A DNA stretch of 64,000 bases from positions 1,054,001 through 1,118,000 of the forward strand of contig NC_082620.1 of assembly GCF_030936135.1 (NCBI RefSeq), written 5' to 3'. The position numbers were made by a program, and so were the translations under genes. This DNA comes from Gavia stellata. Taxonomy: Eukaryota > Chordata > Aves > Gaviiformes > Gaviidae. The notes below the pieces were generated by a model. It had not been told where the DNA came from. It saw only the letters and a list, made by a program, of their open reading frames with translations, and searched no databases. Of the stretch, positions 36,401 to 47,100 are shown piece by piece. Position 1 is the first letter of the stretch. Each line of letters begins with the position of its first letter.

Positions 36401-38338
36401 GACTTCAGGTAATGAAGGACGCTGCTCCAGAGCTGAACGTGAGCAGCTCAGAAGCTGAAGAGGAAAGGGAGGAAAACAAGCCAGAGGGGGAGCAAGACCC
36501 AGATTTTAACCAGGTAGAGATCAAAAATACCGCCAGGTTCCTTGGTTTTTGCATCACCCTTTGAGTCAGCATGATGGGACAGCCCTCCTCCTCTGTTTAC
36601 CGCTAGCAGGCGAAACCAACAGTGTCTTAAATTGTCATTTTAATGGTCGTACCGCACCATCGCTTTGTTTTTGGAGAGGTCAAATATCGGTAGTGACTCG
36701 GACGCTTGGCTGGTAATCCGCCCCGCGCTAGCGTTAGGAGCAGGAACCGAGGTTTCAAGGCAAGTCCTTCGGTCCTCGTCATACTTGCATGCGGCGACTC
36801 GCTTTCGAAGGGGCTTTTCAACGCTTCGTGCCTTCCCTCGCGTGACCGACTCGCCCAAAACGCAGTCCGGGGTATGGGGAGGTTATATTTTCCGCCGATC
36901 CCAAACTTGGGCTCCTGATTTTTGCCTCGTGTTTCTAGACCAACGGTGGTGCGAAGCGCCAGAAGATCTCGCACCAGAGCTACGTCGCTTACCAAAAGCA
37001 AGGGATCAGGCGAAGCACCCGGCACCGGAAAGTCAGAGGGGAGAAAGCGCTGCTTGTTTCTGCTAATCAGACGCTGAAAGAGCTGAAAATACAGGTAAGG
37101 TGTTTTTCCTCCAAGGAATGAGTCGTCTCGAGTAAGAAAACACAAAATTAGGAGCGCGCAGCTGGGGAGGGGATGGAGGGAAAGGCTATAAAATCCCACG
37201 CGGCATCGAAAGGCGCGTGTTGCTCTTCTAAACGTGGTATTTTTTTGTGTAGCTCAGCGATATGTTTTTCCCTCCGCACAAAATCAGCGTGTCTCATTGT
37301 GTTGGCACAGATCATGCATGCATTTTCAGTTGCTCCCTTCGACCAGAATTTGTCGATCGACGGGAAGATACTGAGCGACGACACCGCAACGCTCGGCAGC
37401 CTGGGAGTCATCCCCGAGTCCGTCATTTTATTAAAGGTAACGTGAGAGAGTGGCTGCTAAAATAAAAACCGAATAAAGCGGAGAATTGAAGTGATTTTTG
37501 TACAACCAAAGAGAAAGACGTGGCGGCGCGTGTGAAAACTGCCGCGCGCTAGACGTGCCCGCCCGTGGCTGCTCGGTAGCCTCATTTGACGAGTTCCTCC
37601 TGGAGCTCCTTCTAGGAGGAGGAAAACCCCTTTGGTTTTTTTTTATTTAGAGAGCATTTATTAGCTGGCCTTTGCTGCTGAGCTGTGTGCGTACCAGCCC
37701 AAAATACGGCTAAATTCGGGAGCGAGTCCTCCCCTCTTATTCCCAGACGGTGTTTGGGCAAGAGACCTGTTCCCCGCTCCCCTCCAGAGCAGCATCGTGA
37801 ACGGATCGGGCTGTGACCTTCCAAACGAGGCCGCTTGCTCGTTAATCCCCTGCTCCGCTTTATTTTCCAGGCTGATGAACCAATCGCAGATTACGCGGCG
37901 ATGGACGACGTTATGCAAGGTAAGGGCGGGGGGGCGGGACACGTCCGGATGGTTTTGGGGTTTGGGGAAGGCGCCTCGCCGCTGTGATTTTGGGAGAGGT
38001 ATCGGCGGCCAAGGGACTGTGTTGGATTTGGGTTGTAAAGGTAGAAAATAGAGACGCCGAAGCTTTCCCGTCACTGCCAACGGGAGATTCAGCGGTACGC
38101 CGCCGCTCAGACAAAAGATCCTTTTCGAAACGACTGTCAGACTTCTAACGCCGTGTCTTTTTCTCCCCATCCCCAGTCTGCATGCCTGAAGAAGGATTTA
38201 AAGGTGAGTCTGGGGGATTATTCCCCCCCCCTCCGCCCCTTTATGTTTGCCCACGCTAACTTCATCTCCGTCCCGTAAGCGTCGTCATCTTTTGGTGGTT
38301 GTCTTTTCTCCCCAGGGACTGGTTTACTTGGACACTGA
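9287..38338 (+). CDS. USP48: Ubiquitin carboxyl-terminal hydrolase 48, complete (27 exons)
   Basis: A cysteine deubiquitinase of the USP family, which removes ubiquitin from substrates in nucleus and cytoplasm. Exons: 9287-9419, 10554-10674, 10914-11070, 11952-12079, 13261-13385, 13967-14075, 15389-15522, 15749-15831, 16133-16312, 18685-18810, 20878-21027, 23609-23809, 25320-25434, 25575-25705, 27103-27174, 30222-30346, 30508-30630, 32487-32548, 33070-33180, 33819-33949, 34187-34293, 36409-36513, 36939-37094, 37311-37436, 37871-37919, 38177-38203, 38316-38338 (TGA). All phases join, giving about 1,036 residues against 1,035 in human. Domains: USP catalytic core (Cys98, His353), three DUSP domains (about 460-825) and a C-terminal ubiquitin-like domain (about 930-1010). 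Exon 1 lacks one base near 9340: it reads TETVRP and then shifts, while [13 protein letters not shown] follows in the next frame. The exon 11 donor (gtctgt) is weak, but it alone keeps frame. Confidence 0.97.
9655..9845. repeat. 27-bp minisatellite in USP48 intron 1
   Basis: About seven copies of ccgccacattcccttctgtg plus ggacccc (27 bp). Early copies carry tgtg/ggcc and later ones tttg/ggac. The period is divisible by three, so frames stay open. Confidence 0.92.
9874..10300. repeat. 57-bp minisatellite in USP48 intron 1
   Basis: Seven to eight copies of a 57-bp unit starting ctccctgcctggcttctcag and ending ttgtgggtgacccct (starts at 9874, 9931 and so on). Two subtypes roughly alternate: ttctcagatatcgggga and ctccccagatgtagggga. 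This is a dimer-like structure. Confidence 0.92.
10914..11070 (+). CDS. USP48: USP48 exon 3: catalytic Cys box
   Basis: Encodes [20 protein letters not shown], the USP Cys box. By this exon model the nucleophile is Cys98, the same number as in human. The exon continues through [14 protein letters not shown]. The active-site residue is intact. Confidence 0.95.
11699..11751 (+). mobile_element. CR1 LINE 3'-end fragment
   Basis: In USP48 intron 3, ggttggactcgatgatctta followed by aaggtcttttccaaactaa and atgattctgtga matches the well-known 3' tail of avian CR1 retrotransposons. It is a short, diverged, dead fragment in + orientation. The 5' boundary is unclear and it may extend back to about 11,640. 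Confidence 0.85.
13967..15522 (+). CDS. USP48: USP48 exons 6-7: zinc-finger part of the USP fold
   Basis: Exon 6 (13967-14075) encodes [20 protein letters not shown] and exon 7 (15389-15522) encodes [20 protein letters not shown] and [10 protein letters not shown]. The two CxxC pairs are the structural zinc site of USP fingers. Intron 6 (14076-15388) shows no recognisable feature. Confidence 0.93.
16133..16312 (+). CDS. USP48: USP48 exon 9: catalytic His box
   Basis: Encodes [20 protein letters not shown] then HYIAHVKDP and [19 protein letters not shown]. The His of SGHY (residue 353 in this model) and the downstream Asn/Asp of FNDED complete the catalytic centre. Confidence 0.95.
20878..33949 (+). 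CDS. USP48: USP48 exons 11-20: three DUSP domains
   Basis: These ten exons hold the DUSP repeats used for substrate or partner contacts. Marker segments are [19 protein letters not shown] (exon 12), [20 protein letters not shown] (exon 13), [20 protein letters not shown] (exon 14), [17 protein letters not shown] (exons 15-16), [17 protein letters not shown] (exon 18) and [20 protein letters not shown] (exon 20). The first two domains are separated by an acidic [13 protein letters not shown] linker (exon 15). Confidence 0.92.
23818..23941. repeat. Three tandem 41-bp repeats next to the USP48 exon 12 donor
   Basis: Three near-identical copies of a 41-bp unit (gccagaaaatgccctctccc then aagtcacgttctcatgtg) begin about 8 bp after the splice donor at 23810. 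The first copy lacks one C. Such similarity implies a recent duplication in an otherwise unique intron. Confidence 0.93.
25824..25866. repeat. 19-bp stem hairpin in USP48 intron 14
   Basis: Arms 25824-25842 and 25848-25866 are inverted repeats (core ataaaaagctcctt / aaggagctttttat) around a 5-nt loop. There is one G-T wobble. It begins about 120 bp after exon 14. Confidence 0.9.
36409..38338 (+). CDS. USP48: USP48 C-terminus: acidic/NLS-like linker and ubiquitin-like domain
   Basis: Exon 22 (36409-36513) is acidic ([20 protein letters not shown]). Exon 23 (36939-37094) is basic ([24 protein letters not shown]) and looks like a nuclear-localisation region. Exon 24 (37311-37436) gives the ubiquitin-like fold ([20 protein letters not shown]). 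Tiny last exons end FKGTGLLGH and TGA at 38336-38338, the conserved vertebrate terminus. Confidence 0.93.
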
Positions 38339-39420
38339 TGGTTTTCTAAGCGTTGGCAACAGAGGAGCGACCAGAAGGGAAGAGGATTTTGACACGGTAG
38401 GGCATTAAAAGAAAAAAAAAAAAAAAAGGTGGATGCAGGACTGAACTCTTTGACTCTTCCAGAAGGCAGAAACCCATTCTGAGATGACTGTCGTGTCCCC
38501 CCCCCCAAAAAAAAATGCCTTATGTCAAAGCAGATTGCACTGAAGGACGTCCTGCCTTCAAGAGAACGTTCCCGATTTTATATTTAATAAAGCAACAGGA
38601 AGGTTGGAAAGTTTTAGCAGCAGTAAGAGCGTATCGTGTTTACAGGCGAGGGAGACGGAGGCCTTCTCGTGTATCCCCGACTCCAATCCCGCACGGCGCT
38701 CGTCTGGCCGCAGAGGGGTTGGGATCCAGTAGATCAAAACCATCCTGATCTCTTCTCGAGTAACTCTTTGGGCGTAACCTGCTTACAGATAATCCTGTCT
38801 TTGATCCACTATTACTCTTTCAGTACAGCATGGAAGTAAAGAAATTGTTACTTGTGAGGAATGTCTAGCTCTCTTTCAAAAAAAAAAACAAAACCAAACC
38901 CCAAATCTTCATCTATTTAACCCAAAACGTAAGCTGTGGTCTGCCGCCGACAGCCTTCCGGCGCGGAGGGGACGGGGAGCCGCCTCCCTCGCCGCCTTTT
39001 CGGCCGCTCGCCTTCGCTTCCAAACGTTTGATGATCTTTCAATAACCACCTGGTCTTTGTGAACCGTGTTTTTTAGAAACGGGGGCGGGGGGTATTTTAA
39101 CGACTTTTGGGAACATCTTTTCCTCCAGGCCGGGACTGCCGGGAGCGCTTTTGCCCACGGCCTGGCGCGATGGCGATGGGGGCGCGGGTGGGTGGCGTGT
39201 TTCCCTTGGGAAGAGGTTTTTTTCTTTTCCCCCCCCTCTCTTCTCGTTTTTCAGGAATGCACTAACAATTATTTGGGGTTTTTACATCTGTAGCTCCCGG
39301 AAAGGATCTGTCCCTTTGCCTATTAGTAGGAGAAAATAGTGTACCACTTCAGACTTCAATAAAAAAAGGGCACTGTCGAGGTATCTCCGTAATAAAGTTA
39401 GACGTTTCCTCTTCCTTTTC
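38339..39420 (+). other. USP48: Likely USP48 3' UTR and downstream flank
   Basis: Sequence after the TGA at 38338 carries three AATAAA candidates on the + strand: 38586-38591, 39358-39363 and 39391-39396. I cannot decide which is used. No coding signal is seen. Confidence 0.5.
38586..38591 (+). terminator. USP48: Candidate USP48 polyadenylation signal (AATAAA)
   Basis: First AATAAA after the USP48 stop, 248 bp downstream. A T/GT-richer stretch (gttttagcag, gtatcgtgttt) follows. Sites at 39358 and 39391 are alternatives. Confidence 0.5.
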
Positions 39421-40530
39421 CCCCTTTTAACTTGTTTCCACGGCAAAACGTGCTGCGGAGAGTCGGGTTGCTGCCGCATCGCCTTTATCTTTTAAAGGAT
39501 TGCCGGAGTTTGGGGCTGCGAGAAGAGGGGGGTGACACATACCCCCTCCCGACAACCCCCGTAAGCCTTTATTTTAAATGTTATCTTTTAGCCGAAGAAT
39601 TACAGCTGCCCTTTGCCGGGCGCGGCGGCTCCGCGTCCTCCTCCCCGGCGGGTTGTGGGGTGAAGCGGCCGACGTTTGGGGTCGTGGAGCTCTTAAAAGG
39701 TGGGGTTTGGGGCGAGGTGGACCCGCGTATTCTTTCCCAAGGTAAAGATGCCAGCCGGAATTCAGCGCGCCGAAGCCCCTCCGTCCTTCGGGAACGGGCG
39801 GGAGGTTTTCTTCTTCCCCGACTGAAGCACTCGCTTGTGTACATATTCCCTGGAAATTCCATTTTTTGGGTTGTTTTTTTCAATTTGCTGTTAATTTTTT
39901 TTTTTAATGTTACAAAAAAAAAAAAATCTCTTCCTTATGAGCTTATAACACTGCAAAATTCAAGTCTGTAAACTGAGCGGGAAGGATTTAGCCGGGGCCG
40001 GGGCGGTGTTTCCGAGCGGTGAGGTACGGCCGCAGGTACAAGAGGTGATCAAAGGTCCAGTTACCGTTTTGTCTGTTATTTGCAAACATTATCCGATTTA
40101 AAATTGTCATTTGAGCTGTGGAAGCCTTATTAAAGCGCATACACGTGCTCTGGTTGGTATTTTAGCGCCTGGCCTTAAGGTGGGGGGGGGTTATTACGCT
40201 GCTCGAGCGCGCCAGCCCAAAAACGGGGTGCGGGTGCTGCGGGCTGGGAGCGAGCGGGATCTCTCCGGAGCGGGAATCGCCCCAACCTCAGCCCATAGGG
40301 TGCTATTTATTGAAGCCCCGATGGGTGCCGGAGCCGTGGGGCGGCCGTGGGGTGCGTGGCAGATGCTCAGCGGTGGAAACATCGCCGCAGGGATGTTTCG
40401 GTGTCACCGTCGTGTCCCCCTCTGTCCCCACACTGCCCCCCCCCAGCCCTGTGGGGTGCCCCCGGAGTTGGGGTGTCCCTCCCGCAGCTGAAATCTCCCC
40501 TGGGGTGGGGGGGAGATGGGTGCTGGGGGG
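39421..40530. other. USP48-RAP1GAP intergenic DNA
   Basis: No exon recognised. Features are only compositional: poly-T/poly-A patches near 39,893-39,925, then increasingly GC-rich DNA towards the G-rich array. Confidence 0.6.
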
Positions 40531-40539
40531 GGGGTTAAC

Positions 40540-41030
40540 CGAGTCCTGGGTGCTGAGGGGTGGGGGGGTGCCCGGGGGAGCGGGGGGGGAGCCCCACTGG
40601 GGGGGTGCTGAGGGGTGGGTGGGGGTGCCCTGGGTGGGGGGGTGCCCTGGGGAGTGGGGGGGAGCCCCGCTGGGGGGGTGCTGAGGGGTGGGGGGGGGTG
40701 CCCTGGGTGGGGGGGTGCCCTGGGGAGTGGGGGGGAGCCCCGCTGGGGGGGTGCTGAGGGGTGGGGGGGGGTGCCCTGCGTGGGGGGGGTGGGGGGGAGG
40801 GAGCCCCGCTGGGGGGGTGCTGAGGGGTGGGGGGGGGGTGCCCTGGGTGGGGGGGTGCCCTGGGGAGCGGGGAGGGAGCCCCGCTGGGGGGGTGCTGAGG
40901 GGTGGGTGGGGGTGCCCTGGGTGGGGGGGGTGCCCTGGGGAGCGGGGAGGGAGCCCCGCTGGGGGGGTGCTGGGTGGGGGGGGTACCCTGGGTGGGGGGA
41001 GGGAGCCCCGCTGGGGGGGTGCGGGTGATG
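40540..41030. repeat. ~73-bp G-rich minisatellite upstream of RAP1GAP
   Basis: About seven copies of a unit on the theme gtgccctggggagtgggggg, gagccccgctgggggggtgc and tgaggggtggg, spaced about 73 bp where intact. G runs of 4-9 every few bases predict G-quadruplexes on the + strand. Confidence 0.88.
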
Positions 41031-41129
41031 GACGCGGGGTCCCCCGGTACCCACCGCGGGATGGGGGGATGGAGACGGTTCCCCGGGGACCGGGGGGGGG
41101 GTGGGTGGGGGCACCCAGGTGGTCCCGGG

Positions 41130-41400
41130 GAGGGGCGGGGCCAGGGGCAGGTCCCGGTGCCCGTTGCTGGAGCCGGTTGCCCGTTCCCGGTACCGTTTCC
41201 CGGTGCCGGTACCCGGTTACCGGTACCGGCCGCCCCCCGGAGGGGCCGCCCCGCCCCGCCGCACGTGACGCGGCGCGGTGACTGCGAGCGGTGGAGCCCC
41301 CGCTCCGCTCCGGTACCGGCTCCGCTCCGGTACCGGCCCCGGCCCCGCCGCCCCTCCGGTAAGTGCCGCGCCGCGGGGTCCCCCCGGAGACACACACCCC
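41130..41400 (+). promoter_or_regulatory. RAP1GAP: Probable RAP1GAP CpG-island promoter with untranslated first exon
   Basis: A dense CpG block holds repeated ccggtaccgg palindromes, GC boxes (gccccgccccgcc) and a CACGTGAC E-box at 41262-41269. It ends in a strong donor, ctccg|gtaagt, at 41358/41359. The position about 2.7 kb before the first recognisable RAP1GAP coding exon suggests a 5' untranslated exon ending at 41358. This is inference from composition and the donor. Confidence 0.5.
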
Positions 41401-41479
41401 CCCCCCCCCCCCGCCTCGGCGCAGCCCCGGGGGGGCCCCATCCCCCGGTGACCTTCAGCCGGTGCCGGTACCGGCAGCG

Positions 41480-41483
<4 letters not shown>

Positions 41484-41513
<30 letters not shown>
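41484..41513. repeat. Homopolymer of 30 G
   Basis: An uninterrupted run of 30 guanines follows cagcgcgga. It is followed by C-rich DNA (41520-41810) with many runs of 7-10 C. Length in the assembly may not be reliable. Confidence 0.9.
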
Positions 41514-41514
<1 letters not shown>

Positions 41515-42007
41515 GTCAGCCCCCCCATGTACCCCCCAACCTGCCCCTCCCCGACATATCTCCCCTATGAATTGCCCCCCCCACCACCCTGTCCCCCCCC
41601 AAATACCTCCCGCGTGAATCACCCCCCCAACCTGCCCCCCCCTCCCCCCCCATCCTGGCCCCATCATCTGCCCCTCCCCCCCGGGCCCCCCCCCCGCAAT
41701 CTGCCCCCCATGTCCCTCCCAAACCCCACCTGCCCCCCCCCCCACCCTGTCCCCACATTTGGGTCACCCCCCCCCCCGCGGGGTGCTGCCCCCCCCCCCC
41801 CACCTTGGGTGCTGGGGTGGGGGTGGGGCAATGGGGGAGCCCCCCAGGACCCCACACAGCCCCCCTGCCCCGTGGGGGTCCCGCCGCGGCCCACGGGTGC
41901 GGGGGTTTGCACGAGGGTCCGGGTTTGCACGGGGACGGGTCACGGCTGCGGGGAGTCGCGTGACACCGTGGCGTTTGCACGCGCTCGTGTTTGCACGGGG
42001 ACGGGTC

Positions 42008-43570
42008 GCGCTTGCACCAGGGTGGTGGTTGCACAAGGATGGGCCTCATTTGCACCAGGGTGGTGGTTGCACCATGGCAGTGGTTGCACCAGGGTGGTGG
42101 TTGCACGGGGATGAGGGTCATTTGCACCAGGGCGGTGGTTGCACCAGGGCGGTGGTTGCACCATGGCAGTGATTGCACGACGGTGGTGGTTGCACAGGGA
42201 TGGGGCCCATTTGCACCAGCGCAGTGTTTGCACCAGGGCAGTGGTTGCACGGGGACGAGGTTCATTTGCACCAGGGTGGTGGTTGCACGGAGATGAGGGT
42301 CATTTGCACCATGGCAGTGGTTGCACCATGGTGATGGTTGCACGGGGCCAGGGTGCCTTTGCACCAGGGTGGTGGTTGCACGGGGACAAGGCTCATTTGC
42401 ACCAGGGGGGTGGTTGCACGAGGGTGGTGGTTGCATGGGGACGGGGCCCATTTGCACCAGGGCAGTGATTGCACGGGGACGGGGCCCATTTGCACCAGGG
42501 TGGTGGTTGCACGGGGATGAGGTCATTTGCACCAGGGCAGTGGTTGCGCCAGGGCGGTGGTTGCACCATGGTGGTGGTTGCACGGGGACGAGGCTCAGTT
42601 GCACCAGGGCGGTGGTTGCACCATGGCAGTGATTGCACGATGGTGGTGGTTGCACGGGGATGGGGCCCATTTGCACCAGCGCAGTGTTTGCACCAGGGCA
42701 GTGGTTGCACGGGGACGAGGTTCATTTGCACCAGGGGGGTGGTTGCACCATGGCAGTGGTTGTACCATGGTGATGGTTGCACGGGGACGAGGTTCATTTG
42801 CACCAGGGTGGTGGTTGCACGGGGATGGGGCCCATTTGCACCAGGGCAGTGGTTGCACCAGGGCGGTGGTTGCACCATGGTGATGGTTGCACGGGGCCAG
42901 GGTGCCTTTGCACCAGGGTGGTGTTTGCACGGGGATGAGGCCCATTTGCACCAGCGCAGTGGTTGCACCAGGGCGGTGGTTGCACGGGGACAAGGCTCAT
43001 TTGCACCAGGGGGGTGGTTGCACGAGGGTGGTGGTTGCATGGGGACAGGGCCCATTTGCACCAGGGCAGTGATTGCACAGGGACAGGGCTCATTTGCACC
43101 AGGGCGGTGGTTGCACGGGGACGAGGCTCAGTTGCACCAGGGCAGTGGTTGCACGAGGATGCGCCTCATTTGCACCAGGGCGGTGGTTGCACCAGGGCGG
43201 TGGTTGCACAGGGACGGGGTCCATTTGCACCAGGGTGGTGTTTGCACGGGGATGAGGCCCATTTGCACCAGCGCAGTGGTTGCACCAGGGCAGTGGTTGC
43301 ACGGGGACGAGACTCATTTGCACCAGGGTGGTTGTTGCACAGGAACGGGGCCCATTTGCACCAGGGCGGTGGTTGCACCATGGTGATGGTTGCACGGGGA
43401 CGGGGTCCATTTGCACCGGGGCGGTGGTTGCACCAGCGTCGCGTTTGCACGGGGATGGGACACATTTGCACCGGGGCCCCTTTTGCACCAGGGACGCGGT
43501 TGCCCACCGTCGTGTTTGCACCGGGCCGGGGTGCCTTTGCACGAGGGTGGGACCCATTTGCAGCACAGCT
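42008..43570. repeat. 17-bp ttgcaccagggcggtgg minisatellite in RAP1GAP intron 1
   Basis: About 1.5 kb of units alternating ttgcaccagggcggtgg with longer ttgcacggggacgaggctca variants. Three 17-bp units make 51 bp, which keeps frames open on both strands. Homogeneous blocks (about 42185-42290 and 42635-42740) are near-copies, showing segmental duplication within the array. Confidence 0.9.
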
Positions 43571-43934
43571 GTGTTTGCAGAGGGACGGTGTCGCCGGTGT
43601 CGCCGGTGTCGCCGGGTCCCTGTCCCGGGCGGTGCTCGGCGCTGCCGGTGCCCGGCGCTGTCCGTGGTGCTGCCCCGTGCGGCGCCGCCTCCCGCCCGCA
43701 GAGGGCGCCCTTCGGGGTGGGGGGTGAGGGGGTGCGCTGAGTTTGGGGGGGCCTCAGCAGCCCGCCACCCACCATGTAGTGACCTGACACCCGCTGCTCC
43801 TGGCCCGCTGGCTGCTGGCAGCCAGCAAGGTGGCGCTTGGCTTGCTGCCATCAGTAGGCTTCAGGGGTAACGCTGCTGCCTGAGCAGCCAGGCGTCGTGG
43901 CGAGGGGCTGTGGGGGAGCTCTCCTCTCCCCCAG

Positions 43935-44023
43935 GAAGCGCCATGGACCCCCCAGGACCCCCCCAGGCCACCTAGACGTGTCCCCAACTGGCACTGCCAC
44001 CCCCTCGGCCACCCCACCCTGAG
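43935..44023 (+). other. RAP1GAP: Possible RAP1GAP 5' untranslated exon
   Basis: The segment is bounded by cccccag at 43934 and a strong donor gag|gtaagc at 44023/44024, just before the first coding exon. Its only ATG frame stops within 11 codons, so it would be non-coding. Confidence 0.35.
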
Positions 44024-44115
44024 GTAAGCACCCATGGGTGCTCCCCAACCGAGGGTGCCCATCCCAAGGCGGCGTGACGGGCACCCACAGCTCCTGTCTT
44101 CCGCAGGGCAGCAGG

Positions 44116-47100
44116 ATGGCCCAGCAGCGCCACGCCATCCCCCCACCACTTAAGGTAGGCATCGCTGGGGTGGGGGCACCCAACCAGCACCCATGGGTGC
44201 CAGCATGGCCTTCACCCACCCCAGCACCCATGGGTGCTAGCATGGCCTTCACCCACCCCGTTGTCTTGCAGACAGAGGAGGACTACATCCCCTACCCCAG
44301 CGTGCATGAGGTAGAGCACCCGCTCCCCTCCAGAGATGGGTGCAAGGGCAGGCGAGCGGCTGGGTGGGTGGACGGGTTGATGGGTGGGTGGCTGGAGCAC
44401 CCATCTCGGTTGTGGGTGCAGGTGCTGGGCCGGGAGGGGCCGTTCCCCCTCATCCTCCTGCCACAGTTTGGGGGTTACTGGATCGAGGGCACCAACCACC
44501 AGCTGAGCGGGGCACCCGAATCCCCCCCCACCCCGGCACCCAGCACCCGGGCAAGGCTTGAGGGCAACCACACGGCCAAGATCTACCGCAAGCACTTCTT
44601 GGGCAAGGTGAGGCCCCGTGGGTGCTCCAGGCGTGGGTGCTTGGGGTGGGTGGGTTCCCCATGGGTGTGGGTGTGCATGGGCATGGAGACCCCATAAACA
44701 TGGGTGCTCATGCGTATGGGTGCTCATGGACATGGGTGTGGGTGTCTGTGGGCATGGGAGCCCCATGGGTATGGGTGCTCATGGACCTGGGTGTCCCATG
44801 GCATGGGTGTGCATGGGCATGGGTGCGCATGGGCATGGGTGCTCCATAAGTATGGGTGCCCATAGGGTGTGGGTGCTCAGGAACCTGGGTGACCCATGGC
44901 ATGGGTGCTCATGGGTATGGGTGGCTCATTGCATGTGTGTCCGTCAGTATAGGTCCTCCATAGGTGGTGGTATCTGTAGGTGTGGGTGCTCATGGACACG
45001 GGTGCCCCATGGGGATGGGTGCTGAAGGTTGTGGGTGCTCATGGGGATGGGTGCCCCATGGGGATGGGTGCTGAGGGTTATGGGTGCTCAGGGACCTGGG
45101 TGCCCCATGGCATGGGTGCTTGTGGACATGGGTGTCCATGAGCATGGGGACCCTACAAGTGTCTGTAGGATGGGCGGCCCATGGGCATGGGTGCCCCATA
45201 GGCATGGGTGCTCATGGATATTGGTGCTCACGGGCATGGGTGCCCCATGGCATGGGTGCCAGCCAGCGTGAGCACCCATTGGTGTGGTCATGGGTGCTTG
45301 GCCCCCTCCCCACAGGAGCACTTCAACTACTACTCCCTGGACCCGGCGCTGGGTCACCTCGTCTTCTCCCTCAAGTACGACGAGCAGGAGCACCTCCACC
45401 TGCTGCTGCGGTGAGCAGGGTGCCAGGGGGCACCCATGGGTGCTGGCTGGGGGTAGGGGGCCGCCCTGACCCCTGCTTCACCCCGCAGCACCCGCACCCG
45501 CACCCTGCACGACGTGGTGCCCATCTCCTGCCTGGCTGAGTTCCCCAACGTAGTGCAGATGGCCAAGGTGGGTGCAACACCTCCGGCAGCACCCATGGGT
45601 GCCCCCCGCACTCCTGGGCCACCCATCGTATCACCCATCCTTCCCGCAGCTGGTGTGCGAGGATGTCAACGTGGATCGCTTCTACCCCGTGCTCTACCCC
45701 AAGGTGAGCAGGGTGCAGGGTGGGGCCATGGGCACCCATGGGTGCCCCCCACCCAACCTCCACCCCCTCCTGACCCCGCAGGCGTCCCGCCTCATCCTCG
45801 CCTTCGACGAGCACGTGCTCAGCAACCACTTCAAATTTGGGGTCATCTACCAAAAACTGGGGCAGGTATGGGGTGGGGTGGGTGGGGGTTAGGGTGGGGG
45901 GGTCCCAGGTGGGTGCTGGCACCCATCTCCACCCCACCACAGACCTCCGAGGAGGAGCTTTTCGGCACCACGGAGGAGAGCCCGGCGTTCACTGAATTCC
46001 TCGACGTCCTGGGTCAACGGGTGCAGCTGCGGGACTTCAAGGGGTGCGTGATGGGGTGCTGGGTGGGGGCCACCCATGGAGCCCAGGTTCAGGGTGCCTG
46101 TTCCCCCCCCCCAACACCCAGGTTTCGGGGGGGGCTGGACGTGACCCACGGGCAGACGGGCAGCGAGTCGGTCTACTGCCATTTCCGCGACAAGGAGATC
46201 ATGTTCCACGTCTCCACCAAGCTGCCCTACACCGAGGGGGACGCCCAGCAGGTGGGGCACCCATGGGTGCTGGGGGGCGTGGAGGAACCAGGGGGGCAAG
46301 GGGTGGGGAGGAGGGGGGGAACACATGGGTGCTTGGGGGCAATGGGGGTTTAGGGAGTCCTGGGGCACTCCCATGGGGTGGAAGGGCTGGTGGGGCACCT
46401 ATGGGTGCTTTGGGTGTGTCCATGGGTGCAGGGGCTCCTGGGGCACCTGTGGGTGCTGGGGAGGTGTCTCTGGGATGCAAAAGCTCCAGAGGCACCCATA
46501 GGTGCTGGGGGGCATCTATGGGATGCAGGGGGCTGGCAGAACATCCCTGGGTGCTGGGAGGGGGGGGTCTATGGGTTGCAAAAGCTCCAGTGGCACCCAT
46601 GGGTGCTGGGGGGCATCTGTGGGGCACAAGGGCTAGCAGCACACCCCATGGGTGCTGGGGGGTGTCTATGGGTTGCAAAAGCTCCAGGGGCACCCGTGGG
46701 TGCTGGGGGGGCATCTATGGGCTGCAGGGGGCTGGCAGAACATCCCTGGGTGCTGGGGAGGGGGGTGTCTGTGGGATGCAAAAGCTCCAGGGGCACCCAT
46801 GGGTGCTGGGGGTCATGCAGGGGATGCAGGGGGCTGGCAGGGCACCCATGGGTGCTGGGGAACATCTATGGGATGCAGGGGGCTGGCAGAACATCCCTGG
46901 GTGCTGGGGAAGGGGGGGGGTCTATGGGTTGCAAAAGCTCCAGTGGCACCCATGGGTGCTGGGGGGCATCTATGGGATGCAGGGAGCTGGCAGGGCACCC
47001 ATGGGTGCTGAGGAACATCTATGGGATGCAGGGGGCTGGCAGGGCACCCATGGGTGCTGGGGGGGTGTCTATGGGTTGCAAAAGCTCCAGCGGCACCCAT

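Larger units (their letters stand above)
21028..38315 (+). other. USP48: USP48 introns 11-26, mostly unique sequence
   Basis: The long introns (21028-23608, 23810-25319, 25706-27102, 27175-30221, 30631-32486, 34294-36408 and smaller ones) contain no recognised gene. Notable items are the 41-bp triplication just after exon 12 and the hairpin at 25,824-25,866. Runs of A/T occur, for example 24,720-24,731 and 31,800-31,812. Confidence 0.7.
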
